Part shown: positions 1-7,741 of the stretch, piece by piece
Layout of the letters: each line of letters opens with the position of its first letter
Position numbering within the stretch: the stretch's first letter is position 1
NCBI GenBank assembly: GCA_025210575.1
Contig: JAOARK010000054.1
Span: 1-8,460, forward strand
Length of the DNA stretch: 8,460 bases
Origin: Schleiferiaceae bacterium
GTDB lineage: Bacteria; Bacteroidota; Bacteroidia; Flavobacteriales; Schleiferiaceae
Direction: 5' to 3'
Program-made: the position numbers and the translations under genes
The notes under the pieces: generated by a model
Told to the model about the DNA's origin: nothing
Database searches by the model: none
The model's input: only the letters and a program-made list of their open reading frames with translations

Positions 1-1
1 A

Positions 2-844
2 AACTTGGAGTACAACCTCGAACAAAAAGAACTTCAACTAGAGCAAAGTAAGTTCGAACCTCCGGCAACCATTCGTCAGATCGAACTGGAACTTGACAAA
101 GCTAAAAGAGAGCTTACCCAAAAAAAAGAGAACTACATCATAGAAGAGCATCAAGCCGAAGCGAAAATGATTGAAGTAGGTGCTAATCTCAAGAAACAAA
201 TAAAGTACAAAGAAGGCTTAGAGGAACTTCAGCGCAAGTTTGTAATTATGGCCCCAAAATCAGGAATGATTGTGTACTATAAAGAATGGGGAGGATCTAA
301 ACGTAAAGTGGGTTCTACCATCGATCCTTGGAATAGTGTGGTAGCAACCTTACCCGATCTTTCCATTATGCTTTCCAAAACCTATATAAACGAGGTAGAC
401 ATTCGTAAAGTAAAAGTGGACCAAGAAGTGAATATTTCTTTGGATGCATTTCCTAAAGCAAAATTGAAGGGAAAAGTTACCGAAGTAGCCAATGTAGGTG
501 AGAAAAGAGCCAACTCAGACTCCAAAGTTTTTGAAGTGATTATTGAGGTAACTGAATCAGACAGTACCTATCGTCCTGGTATGACAACCTCGAATAACAT
601 TAGCACCTATACTGAAAATGATGTTCTCATTATTCCTTTAGAATGCGTTTTCTCTAATGATCAATCAAAATTTGTGTATCGAAAAGATGGAGGTTCTATA
701 AAAAAGATCGAAGTTGTTTTAGGTAGAGAAAACAGCGAAGAAGTAATTGTTAAGCAAGGGCTGAATGAAGGTGACAAACTTTTAATGATTGAGCCTGAGA
801 ATTCCGAAGATCTTGAATTAGTCTCTCAAAACGAAAGTTCGTGA
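2..844 (+). CDS. Periplasmic adaptor subunit of an ABC-type efflux system (HlyD/MacA family), 5'-truncated by the window edge
   Basis: This is the C-terminal 280 residues of a membrane-fusion protein that would link an inner-membrane transporter to a TolC-type channel. The reading frame is open to the left edge, so the TTG at position 5 is an internal Leu codon, and the membrane anchor and first half of the protein are missing. Visible in order are a charged, heptad-like helix rich in Glu, Lys and Gln (about residues 1-78, the coiled-coil hairpin), the returning lipoyl half-motif beginning F-V-I-M-A-P-K-S-G (about 80-118), a beta-barrel ending in Y-R-P-G-M-T (about 119-200), and a membrane-proximal domain with I-I-P-L-E-C-V-F and Q-G-L-N-E-G-D (about 205-265). 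This order is typical of HlyD/MacA adaptors. The gene overlaps the permease start by 4 nt (GTGA). The substrate cannot be read from the sequence. Confidence 0.93.
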   Translation, partial: NLEYNLEQKELQLEQSKFEPPATIRQIELELDKAKRELTQKKENYIIEEHQAEAKMIEVGANLKKQIKYKEGLEELQRKFVIMAPKSGMIVYYKEWGGSKRKVGSTIDPWNSVVATLPDLSIMLSKTYINEVDIRKVKVDQEVNISLDAFPKAKLKGKVTEVANVGEKRANSDSKVFEVIIEVTESDSTYRPGMTTSNNISTYTENDVLIIPLECVFSNDQSKFVYRKDGGSIKKIEVVLGRENSEEVIVKQGLNEGDKLLMIEPENSEDLELVSQNESS

Positions 845-2193
845 AGATCCAGGCGAAATACATAAATAACTTCAATATTGCTTTGGAAGCCATAATGGCC
901 AATAAACTAAGATCGTTGTTAACGGGGTTAGGAATAATCTTTGGGGTTGCCGCAGTAATTACCATGATTGCCATAGGTCGTGGAGCGAAACAAGAGATTC
1001 TTTCACAACTCGAATTGATCGGAGTAAATAACATCGTAGTCACGCCTATTTTTGAGCAAGAAGAAGGTGAAACTTCTGAGGAAGAAACGGATGAAACCAA
1101 AAAGAAAACCAAACGTTTTTCAAAAGGTTTAGATCTAAAAGATGTAGAATCCATAGAAAAAGTTTTACCGAATATTAAGGCTACAAGTCCCGAAATCGTA
1201 TTTGGTATAAATGCCATTTATGATGGGAAATTCAGATCTACAAAGCTCATTGGAGTTGCTTCGGATTATTTCTCAATCTCCAATATCGAAATACATCAAG
1301 GTGAGGGATTTTCTCAATATCAGCATGAAAATGCACAAGCCGTCTGCATTATCGGTAGCGGCATTGAAAAAAAGCTTTTTACTGGAAAAGACCCTATAGG
1401 TGAGTTTATTAAATGTGGTGAGAAGTGGTTAAAGGTTGTTGGGGTAACTAAAGAAAAGGTAATCTCCGATAAAAGCATGGAGAATCTTGGTATCAGAAAC
1501 TACAATATGGATATCTATACGCCAATCAATACGCTTTTGGTGCGTTATGAAAACCGTGGAATTCTGGCGGCCGAAAGAGCAAACTCATTTAGTGGAGATG
1601 GATTCTTTATTTCTGAAGAAGCAGATCAAACTATCAAGAATTACCATCAAATAGACCGACTGGTGGTTCAAGTTGTTGATGCTGAACAGCTCAGCGAAAC
1701 TGCAGACATTGTAAATAGAATGCTCAAACGAAAGCACAATAATGTTGTAGATTATGAAATTTCCATTCCAATTCAATTACTGCAACAACAACAGGATACT
1801 AAGGAGATCTTCAATTTTGTATTGAGTGCCATTGCCGGAATTTCGCTTTTAGTAGGCGGCATAGGAATTATGAATATCATGCTGGCCTCAGTTCTAGAGC
1901 GTACAAAAGAAATTGGTACTCGTTTGGCTATCGGAGCGAAGAAAGCAGATATTATCAATCAATTCTTATTCGAATCCGTGCTTATCAGCTTAAGCGGAGG
2001 TCTTATTGGCGTAATATTAGGGGTCTTGGCCTCTTACTTCGTAAGCACCTTTGCTGATATTGAAACAGTGGTATCTTATGGCTCAGTTTTTTTGGCTTTT
2101 GGTGTTGCAACCGGTATAGGTCTTATATTTGGAATATCGCCTGCAAAAAAAGCAGCCCAACAAAACCCAATAGAATCTTTACGCTATGAATAA
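841..2193 (+). CDS. MacB/FtsX-type ABC transporter permease without ATPase domain
   Basis: This 450-residue inner-membrane protein has the MacB permease layout: a cytoplasmic N-terminal helix and TM1 (about residues 24-47), a large periplasmic domain (about 48-322), then three membrane segments (about 323-350, 374-401 and 411-432). The cytoplasmic loop after TM2 carries E-R-T-K-E-I-G-T-R-L-A-I-G-A (353-366), the conserved segment that contacts the ATPase. The C-terminus P-A-K-K-A-A-Q-Q-N-P-I-E-S-L-R is also a family signature. No Walker A or ABC signature is present, so the nucleotide-binding subunit must be a separate protein; classical MacB has it fused at the N-terminus. The GTG start is chosen because it overlaps the adaptor stop (GTGA) and leads directly into the conserved N-terminus. 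No Shine-Dalgarno sequence precedes it. A charged linker at about 72-92 is acidic, then Lys-rich. Family confidence is high; the substrate is unknown. Confidence 0.94.
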   Translation: MKIQAKYINNFNIALEAIMANKLRSLLTGLGIIFGVAAVITMIAIGRGAKQEILSQLELIGVNNIVVTPIFEQEEGETSEEETDETKKKTKRFSKGLDLKDVESIEKVLPNIKATSPEIVFGINAIYDGKFRSTKLIGVASDYFSISNIEIHQGEGFSQYQHENAQAVCIIGSGIEKKLFTGKDPIGEFIKCGEKWLKVVGVTKEKVISDKSMENLGIRNYNMDIYTPINTLLVRYENRGILAAERANSFSGDGFFISEEADQTIKNYHQIDRLVVQVVDAEQLSETADIVNRMLKRKHNNVVDYEISIPIQLLQQQQDTKEIFNFVLSAIAGISLLVGGIGIMNIMLASVLERTKEIGTRLAIGAKKADIINQFLFESVLISLSGGLIGVILGVLASYFVSTFADIETVVSYGSVFLAFGVATGIGLIFGISPAKKAAQQNPIESLRYE

Positions 2194-3658
2194 ACTAACC
2201 TGTCCCCTACTTTTTATTCTTACGCTCAACTTTTGCTTAGCTCAGAATGAAAATGCTCCAATTATGTCAATGGACAACGCCATTGACCGAGCCCAGAGAG
2301 AGTCTCCTTCATATCAAAAAGCGGTTACTACAGTTGCCAACAGCTATTGGATGTACAGAAATTATCGTTCAACATTATTGCCAAGTTTAGACTTAGATCT
2401 AACGCTCCCCAACTATACGGCTGGTAACGACAGAATTCAACAGCCCGATGGTTCTTTCGAATTACGGAAGAGATCTGTACTATATAACACAGGGTTTTTA
2501 AGCATAGATCAAAATGTACCGTTTACGGGCGGTGTATTTTCTGTAGCCTCCACGTTGAATCGAAATCAAGTATATGAACCTACTCCAAATACAGAATGGC
2601 TCTCTGTTCCAATTATCTTTAATTATGAGCAACCCATGTTGTTATACAACAATTTTAGATGGAATAGAAAAGTTCAGCCCCTCCTCTATGATGAATCTTT
2701 AAAAAAGTACTCTGAAGACATAGAAAGTATTGGGTTAGAAACTTCAGTATTCTTTTTTGAAGCCGTAACGGCAGAGAATGCCTACTTACTAGCTGAAATC
2801 AATAATAAAAACTTAGACACCCTTTATCGATTATCAAAAGGCAGATATAACCTAGGTAAAATCGCAGAAAACGATTTGCTCTCCATAGAATTGCAACTAC
2901 TTAATTCAGAAAATGATCTATTCCAAGCAAAGATCAACAGAGAGAACACCTATAAAAACCTTATGCGTTTTCTGAATTATCCTTTGGATACTGTTCTGCG
3001 TTTGGCACTACCTGACCATGTTCCCGACTTACCAATTCTTGAAGAAAAAGCTTTAATGGAAGCTCATGAAAATCGACAACAAGTCCTTGAGTTTGAAAGA
3101 AGAAAGATTCAAGCGGATCAAAGAATAGCTGAAGCAAGAGGGCAAAGTGGTTACAACCTTTCTATCACTGGACAATTGGGTATTTCAGGAGTTGGTAATG
3201 ATATTCAATCTGCTTATGCAAACCCTAATGCGCAACAGCAGTATATTGCCCTTAACCTTGCTATTCCATTGGTAGATTGGGGCGAAGCTAAGTCTAGGGT
3301 ACGGATGGCCAAATCAACTAAAGATCTTGACCTAGTGAACATTAATCAAGAAGAGATCAATTTCGACCAAGAGATAAGACTAGAAGTTAAGAATTATGAG
3401 TCTCAGCGGAAACAACTAGAGATAGCTGCTCGGGCAGACACCATTGGTCAATTAAGATACAATGTTACCAAGCAACGCTATATTATTGGTAAGATCAATA
3501 TTACCGACTTGAACATTGCTCAACAAGAAATGAGCAATTCTAGATTAGCCTATTTGTTTGCTTTGCGCGATGCATGGAGAAGTTATTATCGCATTAGAGT
3601 GCTAACACTTTACAACTTCGAAACGAACGAGAAGATCATTTTTGAATACGAACCTTAA
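2186..3658 (+). CDS. TolC-family outer membrane efflux channel
   Basis: This 490-residue protein is expected to form the outer-membrane and periplasmic exit duct of the export system. Residues 1-19 form a signal peptide (short Lys n-region, hydrophobic core, then C-L-A before Q20). The Cys at 17 lacks a normal lipobox, so I read it as a signal peptidase I substrate. Two OEP-type halves follow. The first includes S-K-G-R-Y-N-L-G-K-I-A-E-N-D-L-L (217-232), and the second begins near N-L-A-I-P-L-V-D-W-G-E-A-K-S-R-V (357-372) and includes the related K-Q-R-Y-I-I-G-K-I-N-I-T-D-L (429-442). Repetition of the R-Y-x-x-G-K-I motif fits the known internal duplication of TolC proteins. Length is normal for the family. 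The ATG lies inside the permease gene (8-nt overlap), consistent with coupled translation. The stop shares bases with the convergent downstream gene. Confidence 0.94.
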   Translation: MNKLTCPLLFILTLNFCLAQNENAPIMSMDNAIDRAQRESPSYQKAVTTVANSYWMYRNYRSTLLPSLDLDLTLPNYTAGNDRIQQPDGSFELRKRSVLYNTGFLSIDQNVPFTGGVFSVASTLNRNQVYEPTPNTEWLSVPIIFNYEQPMLLYNNFRWNRKVQPLLYDESLKKYSEDIESIGLETSVFFFEAVTAENAYLLAEINNKNLDTLYRLSKGRYNLGKIAENDLLSIELQLLNSENDLFQAKINRENTYKNLMRFLNYPLDTVLRLALPDHVPDLPILEEKALMEAHENRQQVLEFERRKIQADQRIAEARGQSGYNLSITGQLGISGVGNDIQSAYANPNAQQQYIALNLAIPLVDWGEAKSRVRMAKSTKDLDLVNINQEEINFDQEIRLEVKNYESQRKQLEIAARADTIGQLRYNVTKQRYIIGKINITDLNIAQQEMSNSRLAYLFALRDAWRSYYRIRVLTLYNFETNEKIIFEYEP

Positions 3659-4749
3659 GGAGTAATTGTTAAACGAGCAATTTTATTCTTACCTGCCAAC
3701 CAGGCAAGATTTCTATTTGCAAATCGAACAGTTATTAATCCTCTATTTTCTAGCGATTGCCAAGTAATTCCTCTGTCGTTTGAATAGCTGATTCCATTGG
3801 GACCATTTGACGCTCGTGCATGTGTAGCCAAAAGTTCTTTACCCCTGGTTCCTGGAATAAATTTCACACAAGAGTGATAACCTAAATTGGCGCTATCCGC
3901 GACTACATTCCAACTCATGCCTCCATCCGAAGTAACAGCAATATTTTGCCAATTCTCATTTACCTTATCCCAATTGCCACCTACAACAACGCCATTCATT
4001 TCGTCAATAAAATCAATAGAATAAATACCTGTCATTTGCTTTCCAGATACAATGGGCGTAGAACTTACATTCCAAGTCAAACCTTTGTCTGTTGTATAAT
4101 AAACTCTAGATTCAGACTTACCTCCAGTTGCGAACCAACCACGATTATTCATCACAGCAATATTGGTATTACTTGCCGCGAATGGTGCTTCATTTGCCAA
4201 TGCAGGTGGTAAAACGCTACAATCTACTTTGTTCCAAGTATCACCACCATCGTTAGTCAGTGCTATATGAAAGCAACCATTTACTGGATCTCCTAAAAGC
4301 ATTCCATGTTTCTCATCCCAAAATTCAATGGCATCAAAAAATGCATTAGGAGTCAAATCTTCATAGACCACGTTCCAACTGATTCCATTATCCGAGGATT
4401 TTAGAACCACAGCAGGATCAGCTACTCCCACTAAAAAGACATCTCCATTGGGTTGCACTTTTAAAGATCTAAACTCCAATTTCTTTCCTTGGTATTCTTC
4501 TACGTCTCGGTGCCATGATTTTCCATTATCTTGAGTATAACCAAAGTTTCCACCTGATCCGGCAAACCATACTGTCGAATCATTCAACACTTGAATCGCT
4601 CTTATGGTTGTTCCTTGAATGGGAAATTCTTCGAATGCCAAGGATAAATTTGTTCTAGCTTGATAATCATTAAAGGGCTGATTTTCTGTTTTGATCTTTT
4701 TGCAGGCCAAAAAACTAAGACAAGTCAAAATCAACAGTTCTTGTTTCAT
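3655..4749 (-). CDS. Asp-box beta-propeller lipoprotein, Ycf48/sialidase-like, function unknown
   Basis: This 364-residue predicted exported protein begins with a short hydrophobic segment ending F-L-A-C, so Cys16 is a plausible lipidation site; the n-region is weak (one Lys, one Glu) and the lipobox is loose. Six Asp-box motifs of the form S/T-x-D-x-G-x-S/T-W occur at residues 72-79, 118-125, 165-172, 219-226, 273-280 and 323-330, spaced 46-54 residues apart, which indicates a six- or seven-bladed beta-propeller. Such repeats occur in BNR sialidases, in Ycf48 (a photosystem II assembly factor) and in many uncharacterised Bacteroidota proteins. I see no positive evidence for sialidase catalysis, and photosystem II is not expected in this kind of organism, so a binding or scaffold role is more likely. 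The gene has its own gap behind the glyA terminator and a possible promoter, and it converges on the channel gene with no spacer. Confidence 0.88.
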   Translation of the reverse strand: MKQELLILTCLSFLACKKIKTENQPFNDYQARTNLSLAFEEFPIQGTTIRAIQVLNDSTVWFAGSGGNFGYTQDNGKSWHRDVEEYQGKKLEFRSLKVQPNGDVFLVGVADPAVVLKSSDNGISWNVVYEDLTPNAFFDAIEFWDEKHGMLLGDPVNGCFHIALTNDGGDTWNKVDCSVLPPALANEAPFAASNTNIAVMNNRGWFATGGKSESRVYYTTDKGLTWNVSSTPIVSGKQMTGIYSIDFIDEMNGVVVGGNWDKVNENWQNIAVTSDGGMSWNVVADSANLGYHSCVKFIPGTRGKELLATHARASNGPNGISYSNDRGITWQSLENRGLITVRFANRNLAWLAGKNKIARLTITP

Positions 4750-4767
4750 TTACTTCTGGATTTAAAG

Positions 4768-4800
4768 CAAATTAAATTTGGCATTGAATGTAGGTGAAAA
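4768..4800 (-). promoter_or_regulatory. Possible Bacteroidota-type promoter for the propeller lipoprotein
   Basis: Read on the minus strand, TTAATTTG (4768-4775) matches seven of eight positions of the Bacteroidota -7 element TAnnTTTG. TTTTC (4796-4800) lies 20 nt further upstream, near the expected place of the -33 element. Transcription would start around 4761, about a dozen bases before the ATG at 4749. The terminator T-run just upstream makes an independent promoter here logical. The match is imperfect and the region is AT-rich, so chance is a real alternative. Confidence 0.35.
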
Positions 4801-4809
4801 TTTACATCC

Positions 4810-4847
4810 AAAAAAAAGGCCCAAATGAGATAGTTCTCAATTGGGCC
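4810..4847 (-). terminator. Intrinsic terminator of the hutH-glyA unit
   Basis: On the minus strand, 23 nt after the glyA stop, a 13-bp inverted repeat with one internal mismatch (arms 4835-4847 and 4818-4830, 4-nt loop) carries a GGCCC/GGGCC base. It is followed at once by a run of eight T (4810-4817). A GC-rich stem base with a U-tract is the textbook rho-independent form. The T-run follows the hairpin only on the minus strand, so it acts on glyA transcripts and separates them from the lipoprotein gene. Confidence 0.94.
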
Positions 4848-4870
4848 TAGCGTAATTTATTTGAATATGA

Positions 4871-6142
4871 TTAAGCGAATAAAGGTCTTGAAGACATCAT
4901 AGTATTCACTTGATTTCTAACTTCACTTAAAGCAGACTCATCCTCATGATTTTGGATGACTTTGTCAACTAAATCAACAATATTCGCCATATCATCTTCT
5001 TTTAATCCTCTGGTGGTTACCGCAGCAACACCAATTCTAATACCAGAAGTCACGAATGGAGACTTATCATCAAATGGAACCATATTCTTGTTCACCGTAA
5101 TATCGGCTTCAACCAATGCGTTCTCCGCATCCTTTCCAGTAATATTCTTATTTCTAAGATCTATTAACATCATATGGTTATCTGTTCCACCAGAAATAAT
5201 GTGATAGTCCTTATCTACAAATGCTTTTGCCATCGCCTTTGCATTCTTTTGAACCTGAAGAGTATACTCAAAGAATTCATCACTTAATGCTTCACCAAAG
5301 GCAACAGCCTTCGCTGCAATAACGTGCTCTAGTGGCCCTCCTTGAGAACCTGGAAAAACAGCACTATCTAACAACGCTGACATTTTACGTACCGCACCTT
5401 TCGGTGTTTTCAAACCCCAAGGATTGTCAAAATCTTTACCCATCATGATCAAGCCGCCTCTTGGACCTCTAAGAGTCTTGTGCGTTGTTGTAGTAACAAT
5501 GTGGCAATGCGGAACAGGGTCATTTAAAATACCTTTGGCAATTAACCCAGAAGGATGTGAAATATCTGCCATTAATAGAGCTCCAACTTCATCCGCAATA
5601 GCTCTAAACTTGGCATAGTCAATATCTCGAGAATAAGCAGATGCGCCACAAATTATTAATTGTGGTTTTTCTTTAACAGCCGTTTCTCTTATGGTATCAT
5701 AATTAATTTGACCCGTTTCTTTTTCAACTCCATAAAAACAAGTCTGGTACAACTTACCTGAAAAGTTCACAGGACTTCCATGCGTGAGGTGACCACCATG
5801 TGAAAGATCGAATCCCATGATCTTGTCGCCTGGCTTTAAGCAAGCTAAATAGACAGCTGCATTTGCTTGAGACCCAGAATGAGGCTGAACATTTACATAC
5901 GCTGCTCCGTATAGGTCTCTTGCACGTTGACGAGCCAAATCTTCTACTTCATCTACAACCTGACAACCACCATAATATCTTTTCCCTGGGTATCCTTCAG
6001 CATATTTATTTGTTAGGACTGAGCCCATTGCATCTAATACCTGCTGGCTTACAAAGTTCTCTGAAGCAATTAATTCTAACCCTTCAGTTTGTCTTTGTCT
6101 TTCGTCTTCAATAAGATCAAATAATAGATCGTCTTTTTTCAT
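4871..6142 (-). CDS. glyA: Serine hydroxymethyltransferase
   Basis: This cytosolic PLP enzyme interconverts serine plus tetrahydrofolate with glycine plus 5,10-methylene-tetrahydrofolate and is the main source of one-carbon units for purine, thymidylate and methionine synthesis. At 423 residues it has the usual bacterial length. Visible signatures are E-L-I-A-S-E-N-F (23-30), Y-P-G-K-R-Y-Y-G-G (51-59), the cofactor-contacting A-D-I-S-H (192-196), and T-T-T-T-H-K-T-L-R-G-P-R-G-G (217-230), in which Lys222 should form the PLP Schiff base. I-S-G-G-T-D-N-H (316-323) and S-G-I-R-I-G (366-371), with the carboxylate-binding Arg369, follow. No key residue is missing. The ATG lies 9 nt after the hutH stop with no Shine-Dalgarno sequence, and I found no good -7 element in the end of hutH. 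Transcription from the hutH promoter is therefore likely, ending at the hairpin downstream. Confidence 0.98.
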   Translation of the reverse strand: MKKDDLLFDLIEDERQRQTEGLELIASENFVSQQVLDAMGSVLTNKYAEGYPGKRYYGGCQVVDEVEDLARQRARDLYGAAYVNVQPHSGSQANAAVYLACLKPGDKIMGFDLSHGGHLTHGSPVNFSGKLYQTCFYGVEKETGQINYDTIRETAVKEKPQLIICGASAYSRDIDYAKFRAIADEVGALLMADISHPSGLIAKGILNDPVPHCHIVTTTTHKTLRGPRGGLIMMGKDFDNPWGLKTPKGAVRKMSALLDSAVFPGSQGGPLEHVIAAKAVAFGEALSDEFFEYTLQVQKNAKAMAKAFVDKDYHIISGGTDNHMMLIDLRNKNITGKDAENALVEADITVNKNMVPFDDKSPFVTSGIRIGVAAVTTRGLKEDDMANIVDLVDKVIQNHEDESALSEVRNQVNTMMSSRPLFA

Positions 6143-6151
6143 AATGCGGTT

Positions 6152-7657
6152 CTATTTAAAAATAAGTTCAGAATCAATATCTAGAGATTGAATAAAGGTA
6201 ATTGCTGCTTCAATGTCATTGTGCAGAATCCTATCTTCTTCAACAAAAGGAACTTCTTCTCTAAAAGTAGTTACAAAACTCTCTATAAATTCAGATGATT
6301 TGCCATTACGGAAATGCAAAGCCTGAGAAGCATTCATTAATTCAATTGCAAGTATTCTCTCAAGGTTATTTACAACCTGATACAACTTTGTAGCCGCATT
6401 GGCCCCCATACTTACGTGATCCTCTTGTCCATTGCTACTCTCAATACTGTCTACAGACGCTGGTGTAGCCAATTGTTTGTTTTGGCTCACAATACTTGCT
6501 GCCGTGTACTGAGGTATCATAAATCCAGAATTTAAACCTGGTTCTGCTACTAAAAATGGATTTAGTCCACGTCTACCGTGAATTAATTGGTATGTTCTTC
6601 TTTCTGAAATATTTCCTAACTCTGCCAAAGCAATGGCTAAAAAGTCCATTGCCAACGCCAATGGTTGACCATGAAAATTACCACCGCTTAATATTTTGTC
6701 TTCATCATCAAAAACGGTTGGGTTATCAGTAACCGAGTTAATCTCCGTTTCCATCACTTTAGCGGCATACCCAATTGCGTCTTTACTCGCTCCATGAACC
6801 TGTGGCATACATCTGAAAGAATAAGGGTCCTGCACATGTTCCTTATGCCTGGCCATCAACTCGCTACCTTCTAAAAACTCTCTAATATTCTTAGCCGTTT
6901 CAATCTGGCCATTATGAGGACGAATAAGGTGTAATAGCTCGTCAAATGCTTCTGGCCTACCATCAAATGCTTCTAAAGAAATTGAGCCGATTAAATCAGC
7001 TAGATAAGACAATTTCTTTGCCTTTAATACAGACCATGTACCGAATGAACTCATAAATTGAGTACCATTCAATAACGCCAAACCCTCTTTAGATTTTAAA
7101 GCAATAGGCTCCAGACCTAGAATATTTAAAGCCTCTGAGGCTTCCATTCTCTCACCTTTTAAATTTACCTCACCTAAACCTAAAAGAGGAAGTGAAAGGT
7201 GTGCTAAAGGTGCTAGATCGCCAGATGCCCCTAATGAACCAAGTTGGTAAACAACCGGGATACAATCTTCATTGTAAAAAGTAATAAGTCGCTCAACAGT
7301 GATTTTTTGAACGCCACTCTTTCCATAACTCAAGCCTTTTGCTTTGAGCAATAACATGAGTTTTACAATTTCTTGAGGTACTTCTTCGCCAGTACCGCAG
7401 GCATGGCTCATTACAAGATTTTTCTGAAGTTTCTCAAGCTCACTTTCATTGATCTTCACATCGCACAATGAGCCAAACCCTGTATTAATACCATATACTG
7501 GAGCAGTGCGCTCTTTCATGGTATTGTCTACATATTCTCTGCAATGGTCAATTACTGCTGCCGCTTCTTGGCTTAGCGCCAAGTCCTTTTGTTCGGCAAT
7601 AATTTCGCTAAGGTTTTCTAGGGTTACGTGATTGGGTTTAATATGATGTACGTCCAT
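6152..7657 (-). CDS. hutH: Histidine ammonia-lyase (histidase)
   Basis: This 501-residue enzyme would deaminate L-histidine to urocanate and ammonia, the first step of histidine degradation, in the cytosol. The prosthetic MIO group should form from Ala144-Ser145-Gly146 within G-S-L-G-A-S-G-D-L. Other active-site segments present are Y-G-I-N-T-G-F-G (55-62, catalytic Tyr55), S-H-A-C-G-T-G (84-90), L-N-G-T-Q (196-200), Y-S-F-R-C-M-P-Q (279-286) and G-N-F-H-G (326-330). S-N-G-Q-E-D-H-V-S-M-G (408-418) has Glu412 where histidases have the Glu that contacts the imidazole. Flavobacterial tyrosine ammonia-lyases of this superfamily lack that Glu, which favours a true histidase. Length is normal. No hutU, hutI or hutG-like gene is adjacent; the neighbours are glyA (9 nt downstream) and a Mur ligase. 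A candidate promoter lies just upstream. Confidence 0.95.
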   Translation of the reverse strand: MDVHHIKPNHVTLENLSEIIAEQKDLALSQEAAAVIDHCREYVDNTMKERTAPVYGINTGFGSLCDVKINESELEKLQKNLVMSHACGTGEEVPQEIVKLMLLLKAKGLSYGKSGVQKITVERLITFYNEDCIPVVYQLGSLGASGDLAPLAHLSLPLLGLGEVNLKGERMEASEALNILGLEPIALKSKEGLALLNGTQFMSSFGTWSVLKAKKLSYLADLIGSISLEAFDGRPEAFDELLHLIRPHNGQIETAKNIREFLEGSELMARHKEHVQDPYSFRCMPQVHGASKDAIGYAAKVMETEINSVTDNPTVFDDEDKILSGGNFHGQPLALAMDFLAIALAELGNISERRTYQLIHGRRGLNPFLVAEPGLNSGFMIPQYTAASIVSQNKQLATPASVDSIESSNGQEDHVSMGANAATKLYQVVNNLERILAIELMNASQALHFRNGKSSEFIESFVTTFREEVPFVEEDRILHNDIEAAITFIQSLDIDSELIFK

Positions 7658-7680
7658 GAATTACTCATTAAAAAGGATGG

Positions 7681-7716
7681 CAAAAATAGCGATTCATAAG
7701 GGTTTAAAAACGAAAA
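7681..7716 (-). promoter_or_regulatory. Candidate Bacteroidota promoter for hutH-glyA
   Basis: Read on the minus strand, TATTTTTG (7681-7688) is a full match to the Bacteroidota -7 consensus TAnnTTTG. The -33 side is weaker: CGAAAA on the plus strand (TTTTCG on the minus strand, 7711-7716) lies 22 nt upstream, slightly beyond the usual 19-21 nt spacing. Transcription would begin near 7675, giving a leader of about 18 nt with no Shine-Dalgarno sequence before the hutH ATG at 7657. Confidence 0.55.
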
Positions 7717-7741
7717 TTATACAACTCAATAGAGATAATCT

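Noticed and set aside
5..7. TTG as a start codon for the adaptor gene
   Set aside because: The frame is open to the window edge and the protein would begin in the middle of the coiled coil, so this is an internal Leu codon in a truncated gene.
750..1217. 155-codon open frame on the minus strand across the adaptor-permease junction
   Set aside because: It lies opposite two well-supported genes, its translation has no recognisable domain, and the conserved motifs are on the plus strand.
3692..3706. Small CCTG/CAGG hairpin as a terminator for the channel gene
   Set aside because: The stem is only four base pairs, there is no T-run directly after it, and it lies within the lipoprotein coding sequence.
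3946..4212. 88-codon plus-strand frame inside the propeller lipoprotein gene
   Set aside because: It lies opposite Asp-box repeats that are clearly coding on the minus strand, and its translation has no coherent features.
4956..6114. Several open frames of 64-83 codons on the plus strand opposite glyA
   Set aside because: They are antisense shadows of a highly conserved gene and show no family features.
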